A stretch of 64,000 nucleotides of DNA from CALZIK01 sp046756565 (GTDB taxonomy: Bacteria > Acidobacteriota > Thermoanaerobaculia > Multivoradales > JAHEKO01): positions 20,829 to 84,828 of the forward strand of contig JBHHWO010000001.1 of NCBI GenBank assembly GCA_046756565.1, written 5' to 3'. Numbering within the stretch: the first letter of the stretch is position 1; the number at the start of each line of letters is the position of its first letter. The notes under the pieces are model-generated. The model saw nothing but the letters and a program-made list of their open reading frames with translations, was not told the DNA's origin and made no database searches. Positions 9,316-18,675 of the stretch are shown here, piece by piece. The position numbers and the translations under genes are program-made.

Positions 9316-11169
9316 ATGCTCCGCGTAGTCCAACAGAATACCCACACCAGGGAACTCCCCTTCTTCATCCAGACCACCCGCCCGGTGACCTTCGCCGCCG
9401 GGTTCCATGCGGAGGAGGGAGTCGGTCTCGACGCCTTCACTTGGATGTCTGAGAGCGGAGTCATCGAGTTCGAGGCCGAGGCGGTGGCGCGATTTCTCGA
9501 GTTCGAGGTCTTCTGCGAGTTCTATGACTTGTCGCAGCACCTGACCACCAGCAATGCGGACGAAGCGCAAGAGCTCGAGCTGGTGCGGGGCTGGAACCGG
9601 GCCTCGGTCGCGGTCGCCCCCGGGAGCACGAGCGTGGCGGTCGAAGCCAGCAAGCTCTACCCGCTCGAGTACTACCCCGGGGATCCCCGTGCGCTGGCCG
9701 TGCGCTTCCGGATGCCACGTCTTCACCAGGACGCCGAGCGGCATCGCCACGTCACCCACCAGCACGCCAACACGGTGCTCAACCGCCGGGAGATGCTCGA
9801 CGGCAAGCACTTCTTGACCTCGACGGCTCCGGCGCTCGGCATCGACATGTACGGCGTCTGCAACGTCAAGCCGGCCTGCGTCTACTGCGAGTGGGATTTC
9901 TCCAAGGCCCAGGAGGGCGACTACGTCGACGCTCCGTTCGACGCCAGCCTGCTCGAAGAATGGGGCGACTTCTTCGATAACTCGAAGGACCTCATCAACT
10001 GCTCGATCGGCGAGCCGTTCATGATGAAGAACTTCGACGAGCTCATGGACATCTTCGGCGACCGCGGAAAGTTCCTCGAGATCACGACCAACGGCCAGAT
10101 CCTGACTGACAAGAACATCGAAAAGCTCCTCGGCCGAAACATCGATCTCTACATCTCGCTCGACGCAGGCACGCCCGAGACCTATGCCAAGGTCCGCAAT
10201 GACCGGTTCGACGACATCCTGGTCAATCTAAGACGCCTGATTCGAGCCAAGGGTGGATCCGGCCAGCTCCCCCGGATCAACCTGGTGTTCATGCCGATGA
10301 AAGTCAACGTCCACGAGCTCGAGGACTTCGTCAAAATCTGCGCCGATCTGGACGTCGACCGCATGATCTTGCGGCCACTCAACTACAGCGAGATCACCAA
10401 TCTCGACTGGGAGCGGGGCGGCTATCACTTCAGCTACCGCAAGGAGCTCCTGCCCTTCGATGTCCTGGCCCGGACGAGCGCTCTGGCCGCCCATCTGGCA
10501 CGCAAGTACGGCGTCGAGATCTCGGATCAGATGGATTTCGGCAGCGCCGAGGCCGAGGCCTTTGCGCACGAATTCGCCGCCGAGGAATACCAAGAGGCGC
10601 CGGAGGGCGCAAAAGCCGCCGCGAGCGAGGTGCCGACGCCGGCGACTCCGATCTCCGGCAATCCGATCGCGATGACCGCAATGGAAGTCGCGGATGCCGA
10701 GCCGGAATCCGAGCTTCCCCCCCTGGGAGAGGACAAGGTGCCCATGTGTACCGAGCCCTGGAAGAGCCTCTACATCCTGCGGCGCGGGGTGCTGCCCTGT
10801 TGCTATGGATCGGCTCGCGCCGGCCAGATGGACGAGTACCGCGACGCCTGGAATTCCCAGTTGTTCCAGGATCTTCGCCGCGAGCTCTCAGCCGGCCGCT
10901 TCCACTACTACTGCCTGGATTCCCAGGCCTGCCCGCTGGTGCGCAAGGCCGAGGCTGCCGGCGAGCTGCCGAAAGCCCAGATCGCCTTCATGCGCTTCTG
11001 GACCAAGTGGTACTGGCTGGACCGCCGCCTCTGGGGCCTACCCGGCAAGTACCTCTTCACGCCCGCCAAGTACGTCGCCATTCGAATCTTGAGGGTCGTG
11101 AGCGAAGAGGGCTACACCAAGCGGGTTCTCGGTAGGTACTGGCGACGTCTGCGCGGCGCCGAGGGGTAG
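9316..11169 (+). CDS. Radical SAM protein with C-terminal SPASM domain
   Basis: The 617-residue protein has an N-terminal region of about 160 residues of mixed beta character without a motif I recognise. A radical SAM barrel follows, with cluster motif CNVKPACVYC (Cys182, Cys188, Cys191). This is a CX5CX2C arrangement instead of the usual CX3CX2C. Barrel landmarks follow: SIGEPFMMKNFDEL, LEITTNGQILTDKNI and LYISLDAGTPETYAKVR. A SPASM-type auxiliary cluster domain (MCTEPWKSLYILRRG...CCYG...CLDSQACP) lies near residues 475-560. The family performs S-adenosylmethionine radical chemistry on peptides, sugars or other substrates; no precursor peptide gene is evident next door. The start ATG at 9316 has GAGG 4 nt upstream and is tentative. 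A helical Ala/Glu-rich linker near 420-470 interrupts barrel and SPASM. Confidence 0.88.
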   Translation: MLRVVQQNTHTRELPFFIQTTRPVTFAAGFHAEEGVGLDAFTWMSESGVIEFEAEAVARFLEFEVFCEFYDLSQHLTTSNADEAQELELVRGWNRASVAVAPGSTSVAVEASKLYPLEYYPGDPRALAVRFRMPRLHQDAERHRHVTHQHANTVLNRREMLDGKHFLTSTAPALGIDMYGVCNVKPACVYCEWDFSKAQEGDYVDAPFDASLLEEWGDFFDNSKDLINCSIGEPFMMKNFDELMDIFGDRGKFLEITTNGQILTDKNIEKLLGRNIDLYISLDAGTPETYAKVRNDRFDDILVNLRRLIRAKGGSGQLPRINLVFMPMKVNVHELEDFVKICADLDVDRMILRPLNYSEITNLDWERGGYHFSYRKELLPFDVLARTSALAAHLARKYGVEISDQMDFGSAEAEAFAHEFAAEEYQEAPEGAKAAASEVPTPATPISGNPIAMTAMEVADAEPESELPPLGEDKVPMCTEPWKSLYILRRGVLPCCYGSARAGQMDEYRDAWNSQLFQDLRRELSAGRFHYYCLDSQACPLVRKAEAAGELPKAQIAFMRFWTKWYWLDRRLWGLPGKYLFTPAKYVAIRILRVVSEEGYTKRVLGRYWRRLRGAEG

Positions 11170-11198
11170 AGAGCCCGGGCGTCTCAAGATCCCACGGT

Positions 11199-11274
11199 GT
11201 CATCCTGAGCGCAGCGAAGGATCTCGGAGAAGAGGGCTCTTCCCCCCGGGATTCCTCGCTGCGCTCCGAATGAC
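11199..11274. repeat. REP-like imperfect palindrome between convergent genes
   Basis: The left arm starts GTCATCCTGAGCGCAGCGAA (11199) and the right arm (to 11274) is its near-perfect reverse complement (CCTCGCTGCGCTCCGAATGAC). The two are separated by about 25 nt. The element sits between the convergent radical SAM and malic enzyme genes. It may act as a bidirectional terminator or be one copy of a dispersed extragenic repeat. Only one copy is present in this window. Confidence 0.7.
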
Positions 11275-11305
11275 GTGGCGAGAACGACCTCTCGGAGGCT
11301 ACCGG

Positions 11306-13009
11306 TCAGACCGGCACCAGATCCGGGTATTCTGGCTCCCACATGAAGGCGTCGACCGCAGCCGCAGGATCTTCCAAGTTCCCCTCCCGACCGACACCAT
11401 CGGCAGCGGCCTGGACGGCTACGGCAACCGCCACGTCTCGGGTGACCTCGCGCAGTCGCGACACCGCCGGGTAGAGCGAGAACGAAGCCAGCTCGTCCTC
11501 GGACACCGCAGCGGCCAGCGCATCGGCCGCAGCCGTGAACATGGCGTCGGTGATCTCGCGAGCCTCCGCCGCCAGAGCCCCCAGGCCGACCCCCGGGAAG
11601 ATGAAGGCGTTGTTGCCCTGACCCACCCGATGCTCGTGCCCCTCGTGCGCGACGGGGTCGAACGGGCTACCGGTGGCGATGAGGGCCCTACCGTCGGTCC
11701 ATCGAACCACGTCGGCGGGCTCGGCCTCCGACAGGCGGTTGGGATTCGAGAACGGAAACACCAGCGGACGCTCGGTATTCGAGGCCATAGTCCGGACGAC
11801 GTCCTCCGAGAACATTCCCGCCTGACCCGAAGTACCGATGAGGATCGTCGGCCGGTAGTTGCGTACGACGTCGAAGAGCGAATCGCCGGCGGCGAGACCC
11901 ATGCTCGCGGCCAACTCCGCGGGCCAGGCCAGGAGTGGCTTGATTCCAGTCAGGCCCTCCCGGCCGGCGATCAGAGGGCCACGAGAGTCCAGGACGGCGA
12001 CGGACTGGACCAGATCGTCGCCGGCCAGGCCGGCGTCGGCCAGAGCGGCCTTGAGCTGATGGGCGATTCCGCCGCCTGCAGCGCCGGCGCCTACGATCAG
12101 CACGCGGTGATCGGCGAGTGCATCGCCAGTAATCCGCCCCGCGGCCAGTATTCCGGCCAGCGCCGTAGCGCCGGTGCCCTGAACGTCGTCGTTGAAGGAC
12201 AGAACCCGCGAGCGATATCGCTCCAGAAGCTCGTGTGCGTTCTCGTTGCGAAAGTCCTCCCACTGGATCAGAGCCCCGGGGAAGCGCTTGGTCACCTCCT
12301 CGACGAACTCGTTCACCAAGTCGAAGTACTCGTCGCCTTCGAGCCGCGGCTTGCGCCATCCGAGATAGAGCTCGTCTTCAAGGAGGTCTTGGTTGTTGGT
12401 GCCGACGTCGAGCGAGACCGGCAACGTCATCGCCGGATGGATGCCCGCGGCGGCGCAGTAGATCGCGAGCTTCCCGACCGGAATCACCATGCCACCGGCG
12501 CCCTGATCGCCGATCCCGAGGATCGCCTGGTTATCGGTCACCACAATCAGCCGCACGTCGGGAAACGGCGCGTTGGCGAGGACCTCTTCGAGCCGACCAC
12601 GGTGGTCGGGGGTGATCCACATGCCGCGCGCTCGTCTGAAGATGCGGCTGAACTCCCTCGACGCCTGACCCACGGTGGGCGTGTAGACGACCGGCAGGAA
12701 CTCCTCGAGGTTGTCGAGCAGAACCCTGTAGAACAGATGCTCGTTTCGATCCTGTAGCGCCGCCAGTCCGATGTACTGCTCGATCGGCTCGGTCTTGCGG
12801 ACGATATTGCCGTGGACCCGGCGGGCCTGGAGAGCCATCGAGCTGACCGCCTGCGGCAAGAGGCCCTCGAGCTCGAAAAGCCGGCGCTCCTCGGGCGAGA
12901 AGGCCGAGCTCTTGTTGTACATGGGCTGCTCGATCAGCTCGGCGCCGCGATGCGGCACCTCGAACTTGTAGCGCCCGTCTTCGCCGCGATTGTCGAAAAA
13001 GCTAGACAC
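11306..13009 (-). CDS. maeA: NAD-dependent malic enzyme
   Basis: The 567-residue protein oxidatively decarboxylates L-malate to pyruvate with NAD reduction, in the cytoplasm. It matches the long bacterial/eukaryotic-type malic enzyme (about 560 residues) from end to end. Visible are NKSSAFSPEERRLFELEGLLP, the VVYTPTVGQAS segment, VVTDNQAILGIGDQGAGGM, the metal/malate residues of QWEDFRNENA, FNDDVQGTGA, the Rossmann VLIVGAGAAGGG and FPFSNPNRLSEA. The chosen start is GTG at 13009; no strong ribosome site is visible. The NAD preference is inferred from the family type, not from a decisive residue. It is transcribed alone, ending convergently against the radical SAM gene. Confidence 0.95.
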   Translation of the reverse strand: MSSFFDNRGEDGRYKFEVPHRGAELIEQPMYNKSSAFSPEERRLFELEGLLPQAVSSMALQARRVHGNIVRKTEPIEQYIGLAALQDRNEHLFYRVLLDNLEEFLPVVYTPTVGQASREFSRIFRRARGMWITPDHRGRLEEVLANAPFPDVRLIVVTDNQAILGIGDQGAGGMVIPVGKLAIYCAAAGIHPAMTLPVSLDVGTNNQDLLEDELYLGWRKPRLEGDEYFDLVNEFVEEVTKRFPGALIQWEDFRNENAHELLERYRSRVLSFNDDVQGTGATALAGILAAGRITGDALADHRVLIVGAGAAGGGIAHQLKAALADAGLAGDDLVQSVAVLDSRGPLIAGREGLTGIKPLLAWPAELAASMGLAAGDSLFDVVRNYRPTILIGTSGQAGMFSEDVVRTMASNTERPLVFPFSNPNRLSEAEPADVVRWTDGRALIATGSPFDPVAHEGHEHRVGQGNNAFIFPGVGLGALAAEAREITDAMFTAAADALAAAVSEDELASFSLYPAVSRLREVTRDVAVAVAVQAAADGVGREGNLEDPAAAVDAFMWEPEYPDLVPV

Positions 13010-13054
13010 GGCTGGTCACGGAGAAAGCTTGGCCTCGAGGCGGCCCGATAACGA

Positions 13055-13840
13055 TCAGGACCCGCCTTCGCTCGGAGCCTCCGGTGGCACCGTGAGCTCC
13101 TGGATCTGCTGCTTCACCCGCTCGTTATCGGGGTCGAACTCGAGAATCCTCTCGAGCGCCGAAACCGCTGCATCGGTATTGCCACGCCGCATCTCGATAC
13201 CGGCGAGCGTGCCCAGGGCCCAGCTCGACTCCGGGGTGTGAGTGAGGCTCTCATCCAAGAGCGCAATCGCTCCGTCGGCATTCTGCCCGGCCAAGGCCTC
13301 GGCCGCCTGAATCAACGTGGTCTCCGAGAAATCGTACGATCCGGCCCCGTAGTGCTCGCCACGCAGCTCACGGTACTTGGCCACCGCCGCTTCGGCGCCT
13401 TCCGACCCGCCGACCTCGACCAGAATGTCGCGCAGCTGCTCGGGCCTGGCCACGCCTCTGTGGCAGGTCACGCATTGAACCCGCAGGGCGGCACCGGCCT
13501 CCGAGTCGAACTGGCTCAGGTGCCCGGCGTTGATGTCGTCCATCATCTTGAGCATCAGCCGAGCCTTCTTCTTGGTGTCTTTTTCGTCGGAGGCAAAATC
13601 GAATGTCGCGAGCGGTTGGCCTTCTTCGCCGACGTGGCAGTGCTGGCATCTCACACCGAGACCCATTGCGAATCCCCGCATGGTCCCCATGAGCTCGCGA
13701 AAGTCGGTGTCCTCGGGGAAGTGTTGAAGGTTCTTGACCTCGGGCGGCCACTGGGCCGCGGCTGGCGTCCCGGCGCCCAGACACGGCAGGCAAATCAGGG
13801 CGACTAGCGCCGCCCGCATCGAGAATCGCATCACTGGCAT
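13055..13840 (-). CDS. Dihaem c-type cytochrome (reaction-centre cytochrome-like) with TPRs
   Basis: The 261-residue exported protein has a signal peptide (ALVALICLPCLGAG, cleaved after AAAQ). Two haem-binding motifs, CQHCH (65-69) and CVTCH (123-127), sit in a layout (WPPEVKNLQHFP..., MRGFAMGLGVRCQHCH) matching the photosynthetic reaction-centre cytochrome c subunit family. That family is widespread in non-phototrophs such as Acidobacteriota. The C-terminal half holds TPR-like helices (ALLDESLTHTPESSWALGTLA, ALERILEFDPDNERV). It likely moves electrons in the periplasm; the partner is unknown. AGGAGG lies 5 nt before the ATG at 13840, a strong start. It is 45 nt upstream of the malic enzyme on the same strand. 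Confidence 0.9.
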   Translation of the reverse strand: MPVMRFSMRAALVALICLPCLGAGTPAAAQWPPEVKNLQHFPEDTDFRELMGTMRGFAMGLGVRCQHCHVGEEGQPLATFDFASDEKDTKKKARLMLKMMDDINAGHLSQFDSEAGAALRVQCVTCHRGVARPEQLRDILVEVGGSEGAEAAVAKYRELRGEHYGAGSYDFSETTLIQAAEALAGQNADGAIALLDESLTHTPESSWALGTLAGIEMRRGNTDAAVSALERILEFDPDNERVKQQIQELTVPPEAPSEGGS

Positions 13841-13933
13841 AGGGACCTCCTGTTCGAGTTCTTGGTTCCGCAGAGTATCAACGGACCGAGCCGCCTTTGA
13901 AAGTCTGCTACCAGTTACGTACGCAACGGAAAC

Positions 13934-13961
13934 AAAAAAGGTCCTCTCCGAAGAGAGGACC
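13934..13961 (-). terminator. Intrinsic terminator downstream of the RRM gene
   Basis: On the minus strand a perfect 9-bp stem GGTCCTCTC / GAGAGGACC closes on a TTCG tetraloop and is followed immediately by six T residues. It lies 53 nt after the RRM gene stop codon. Confidence 0.95.
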
Positions 13962-14014
13962 TATCAGGTCGATCGCCGAGCCGAGATCCCGAGATCTCCC
14001 GGCCCGCAGCTCGA

Positions 14015-14311
14015 CTACCAGCCGCCGCGATTGCCGCGACCGCCGAAGCCGCCGCCGCCACCGCCTTCGCGGCGCGGACGCGCTTCGTTGACGCGCAGGC
14101 TTCTGCCGCCCATGTCCTTGCCGTCCAGAGCGGAGATCGCAGCGACGGCGCCGTCGTCATCCATCTCGACGAAACCGAAGCCGCGGGGGCGGCCGGTCTC
14201 ACGATCTGTGATGAGGTTGACGCTCTCGACGCTACCGTGCTCGCCGAACAGGTCTCGGACTTCGCCGTCAGTTGCGCTATAGGGCAGATTGCCCACGTAG
14301 ATCTTTTTCAT
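14015..14311 (-). CDS. RRM-domain RNA-binding protein
   Basis: The 98-residue protein is a single RNA recognition motif with a short glycine-rich tail, as in cyanobacterial Rbp and other bacterial cold-inducible RRM proteins. RNP2 (KIYVGNLPY, residues 3-11) and RNP1 (RPRGFGFVEM, about 42-51) are intact, so it should bind single-stranded RNA in the cytoplasm. The tail GGGGGGFGGRGNRGGW is of the RGG type. It is monocistronic: its own promoter lies about 200 nt upstream (14517-14545), a long leader precedes it and a strong terminator follows. The ribosome site is poor, which with the long leader suggests post-transcriptional control. Confidence 0.95.
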   Translation of the reverse strand: MKKIYVGNLPYSATDGEVRDLFGEHGSVESVNLITDRETGRPRGFGFVEMDDDGAVAAISALDGKDMGGRSLRVNEARPRREGGGGGGFGGRGNRGGW

Positions 14312-14510
14312 TTTCTTCTAGCTCACAATCCTTCGAATGAGTGCGCTCGGGCAGATGCTTGTCGGCGCACAGTTACTGAAACTGGTTCCGCACGTCGGAA
14401 CCCTCGACGGGAGCCTCGCCTAATGGGAGTTTGGGAAAGCGATTACTTCTGAAAAGGACTCGGGTTTCTCAGGGTTCGCGCGCCCCGGACGGGGCACCCT
14501 GCTCTCGTGG
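14312..14510 (-). promoter_or_regulatory. Structured 5' leader of the RRM gene
   Basis: About 200 nt separate the predicted transcription start from the RRM start codon. Four hairpins can be drawn: a 5-bp stem with 4-nt loop at 14482-14495; a perfect 7-bp stem GGTTCCG/CGGAACC at 14384-14402; a 5-bp stem at 14370-14384; and a 6-bp closing stem GTGCGC/GCGCAC around 14341-14370. No known riboswitch consensus is recognised. A cold-shock-like or autoregulatory leader is an inference. Confidence 0.5.
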
Positions 14511-14516
14511 ATCACC

Positions 14517-14545
14517 AGCATAGGGGAGATGGACCGTTTTGTCCA
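14517..14545 (-). promoter_or_regulatory. Sigma-70-type promoter for the RRM gene
   Basis: On the minus strand, TGGACA (14545-14540) and TATGCT (14522-14517) are separated by exactly 17 nt. This gives a predicted start near 14510. Confidence 0.6.
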
Positions 14546-14591
14546 GGCACATTCGCCGGAGGCCGCCAATCGATAAGTCCCGATCTGACGC

Positions 14592-16403
<1,812 letters not shown>

Positions 16404-16415
16404 GGCGGGGCAATC

Positions 16416-16444
16416 AAAAGGGACACCCTCCTCGAGGGTGTCCC
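16416..16444 (-). terminator. Terminator-like hairpin immediately upstream of typA
   Basis: On the minus strand a perfect 11-bp stem GGGACACCCTC / GAGGGTGTCCC with a 3-nt loop is followed by TTTT and then, 13 nt later, the typA ATG. It could end read-through from the ndh-like gene upstream on the same strand or attenuate typA itself. Confidence 0.7.
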
Positions 16445-16869
16445 GCGGGGCGCGCAGAGTACCACGGTGATGGTGAGCCGACGCGCTTGTCGCTCGTCCG
16501 AGTCAGCACGCCAGGCTGGCCTGCTTGACCAAGCGTGACGCTCCGATAGCGAGGCCGACAACTCGAGCCGTCTCCCGCGCCGTTCGCCATGTTCAAACGC
16601 TCGAGGTGAGGCCTCGCGGTCTGGACCTGGGCTCGCGCGGTTGGCGTTGAGGCCTGCCTTCGGTTGCGCTCGAGTTAGGCTCCATGCAAACGCCGGTGCT
16701 GTGCCTGAACGGCCGGCCGCGTGCCTCTTACTCGCGAGCGTTTACCCGAGTCTTCGAGGGGCGAGCGAGAAGACGGCACCGGCGGCCTTCAATCGGCACG
16801 AGCAACCGCAGAGATCCGCTTGAAGACCAGTCGGGAGGGGACACCAGGAATAGTGCCCCGAGAAAACGC
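16445..16869. other. Intergenic region between the ndh-like gene and typA
   Basis: This 425-nt stretch is flanked by two minus-strand genes. No supported coding frame or RNA gene is seen. It must contain the typA promoter unless typA depends on read-through past the hairpin at 16416-16444. Confidence 0.5.
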
Positions 16870-18159
16870 CTAGGACGCCCCTCGGGACCTCCTCCCACCG
16901 GTGATCAGCCGCGCGGTCCGGCCGTGCGTGAAGTAGCTGTAGGCCCACTGAACGAGAACCAGGACCCGGTTCTCGAAACCGACCAGATACATGATGTGGA
17001 TTGAGAGCCATAGGAGCCAGGCGAAAAACCCCGTAAAGCGCAGAAAACCGACATCGGCGACCGCGGCGGCTCGCCCGATCACCGCCAGGCTGCCACGATC
17101 CCGGTACCGGAACTCAGGAGTAGGTCTACCGGACAGCCGCCGCCCGATGAGCCGCGCAGCGAAGCGACCCTGCTGCATCGCTACGGGAGCGACTCCGGGC
17201 AGGGCTTCCCCGTCCGGCCCGGTGAAATGACAGATGTCCCCGATCGCCAGAAGCTCGGGATGGCCGGAAAGGGTGCAGTCAGGCTCGACGATGAGCCGCC
17301 CGCACCGGTCGAGCTCAGCTCCGGTTCGCTCAGCCAGCCGGCCGGCCAGCGACGACGCCTTGACGCCGGCCGCCCAGAGGACGGTCCGCGCGGCCAATTC
17401 CGAGGTGCCGGCTTTCGAGCGCAGCGTCACGTAGCCGTCGCCGACGTCCTCGAGCAGGGTCTGCGACCGTACTTCGACACCGAGCCTCGCCAGGGACTTC
17501 TCCGCCGCGGCAGAGAGCGCCCTTCGATAGGGCGGCAGAACGCGATCCGCTCCTTCTATCAGGATGATTCGCGCCGACGCCGAGTCGATGTTCCGGAAGT
17601 CGCGCTTCAAGGTGTGCCTGGCAAGCTCCGCAATGGCTCCCACGAGCTCGACGCCGGTCGCCCCACCTCCCACCACGACGAAAGTCAAGAGTGCCTCTCG
17701 CTCGGCCTGGTTTCGGCTTCGCTCGGCGTCCTCGAAGGCCTTCAGGATCCGGCCACGGATCTCGGTGGCGTCGTCGACCGTCTTCAGCCCCGGCGCCAGC
17801 TCTTCCCACTCGGGACGTCCAAAATAGTGGTGACGCACACCGGTCGCGATGACCAGCGTGTCGTAGGGAAGGTCCCCGCTCTCGAACGACACTCGCCTGT
17901 CCCCGACGTCTATGTCGACCACCCTCTCCATGACGACCGTCACGTTTCCCTGTCGGTGGAGAATCGCGCGAATCGGCGCGCTGATGTCAGCGGGCGAGAG
18001 CCCTCCGGTCGCCACCTGGTAGAGCAACGGCTGAAAAAGATGGTAATTGCGCCGATCGACGAGCGTGACCTCGACCGGCGCGCGCTTGAGGCCCTTGGCG
18101 GCGGCAAGCCCAGCAAAACCGCCCCCGACGATGACGACCCTGTGACGATTCGGCCGCAT
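16870..18159 (-). CDS. ndh: Type II NADH dehydrogenase (NDH-2)
   Basis: The 429-residue FAD protein transfers electrons from NADH to quinone at the inner membrane without proton pumping. Two dinucleotide-binding motifs are clear: VVIVGGGFAGLAAAKGL near residue 9 (FAD) and FVVVGGGATGVELVGAI near 165 (NADH). The quinone-site family segment NYHLFQPLLYQVATGGL, LWAAGVKAS, LAIGDICHF and VAPVAMQQGRFAA are also present. The C-terminus has the amphipathic/hydrophobic stretch FTGFFAWLLWLSIHIMYLVGF that anchors NDH-2 to membranes. It starts with ATG at 18159 after AGGAT. It is the primary dehydrogenase visible here and fits the cytochrome-rich neighbourhood. Confidence 0.94.
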   Translation of the reverse strand: MRPNRHRVVIVGGGFAGLAAAKGLKRAPVEVTLVDRRNYHLFQPLLYQVATGGLSPADISAPIRAILHRQGNVTVVMERVVDIDVGDRRVSFESGDLPYDTLVIATGVRHHYFGRPEWEELAPGLKTVDDATEIRGRILKAFEDAERSRNQAEREALLTFVVVGGGATGVELVGAIAELARHTLKRDFRNIDSASARIILIEGADRVLPPYRRALSAAAEKSLARLGVEVRSQTLLEDVGDGYVTLRSKAGTSELAARTVLWAAGVKASSLAGRLAERTGAELDRCGRLIVEPDCTLSGHPELLAIGDICHFTGPDGEALPGVAPVAMQQGRFAARLIGRRLSGRPTPEFRYRDRGSLAVIGRAAAVADVGFLRFTGFFAWLLWLSIHIMYLVGFENRVLVLVQWAYSYFTHGRTARLITGGRRSRGAS

Positions 18160-18257
18160 GAGCCGATCCTATGGGCTTGCCGCCTCGACGAAGTCGAAAA
18201 AAGGGCCCCCGATTCTGAAATCGGCGGGGCATCGTGCACACGACCTGGTCGGGCCGA

Positions 18258-18596
18258 TCAGTCCATGAGGACCTTCGCCAGGCTCTGGCCCTGGTCCTTC
18301 TTGCGCTTCACCGCGACGCCGAAGATGTAGAGACCGGCTTTCCAGGTCTCCTTGCGGATCGGAACCACGCGGAGAATGTAGAAGCCGTCGAGCCGGACCT
18401 TGCTGACGCTGGTGATGTTCACCAGGGCGCCGCCGGGGCCAACGATGATCGAGTCGACTGCGAAGTTCCGCTTGGTCAGGCCCGTGACTGGTTTTCCGTC
18501 TTCGTCAGTCACCGAAACAACAATGTAGTTGGGCTTCCGGTTTCCCGGGGCCGCAATGGTGTCTTCCGAACGTGCTACGACTATCAATCTCGACAA
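18258..18596 (-). CDS. Small beta-domain protein downstream of the CHAT gene
   Basis: This 112-residue protein of unknown function contains one probable Ig-like or carboxypeptidase-regulatory-like beta sandwich (VVSVTDEDGKPVTGLTKRNF... then VRLDGFYILRVVP) and a basic end (KRKKDQGQSLAKVLMD). The start is TTG at 18596, supported by GGAAGGAG 7 nt upstream. No signal peptide is obvious. It lies 79 nt downstream of the CHAT gene on the same strand, so it may be the last gene of the sigma/anti-sigma/CHAT operon. A role as substrate or partner of the CHAT protein is possible but unproven. Confidence 0.75.
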   Translation of the reverse strand: MSRLIVVARSEDTIAAPGNRKPNYIVVSVTDEDGKPVTGLTKRNFAVDSIIVGPGGALVNITSVSKVRLDGFYILRVVPIRKETWKAGLYIFGVAVKRKKDQGQSLAKVLMD

Positions 18597-18675
18597 CTTA
18601 CGACTCCTTCCTCTGGTCTGGAGAATTGCCGCACCATGCGGCAGTCAGTAAGACGAATCTGCGACCGAGAATCTC

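Noticed and set aside
16780..16850. tRNA-like segment (a selenocysteine-tRNA-like anticodon arm) on the minus strand downstream of the ndh-like gene
   Set aside because: No T-loop GTTCGA and no acceptor stem pairing can be drawn, so it is not supported.
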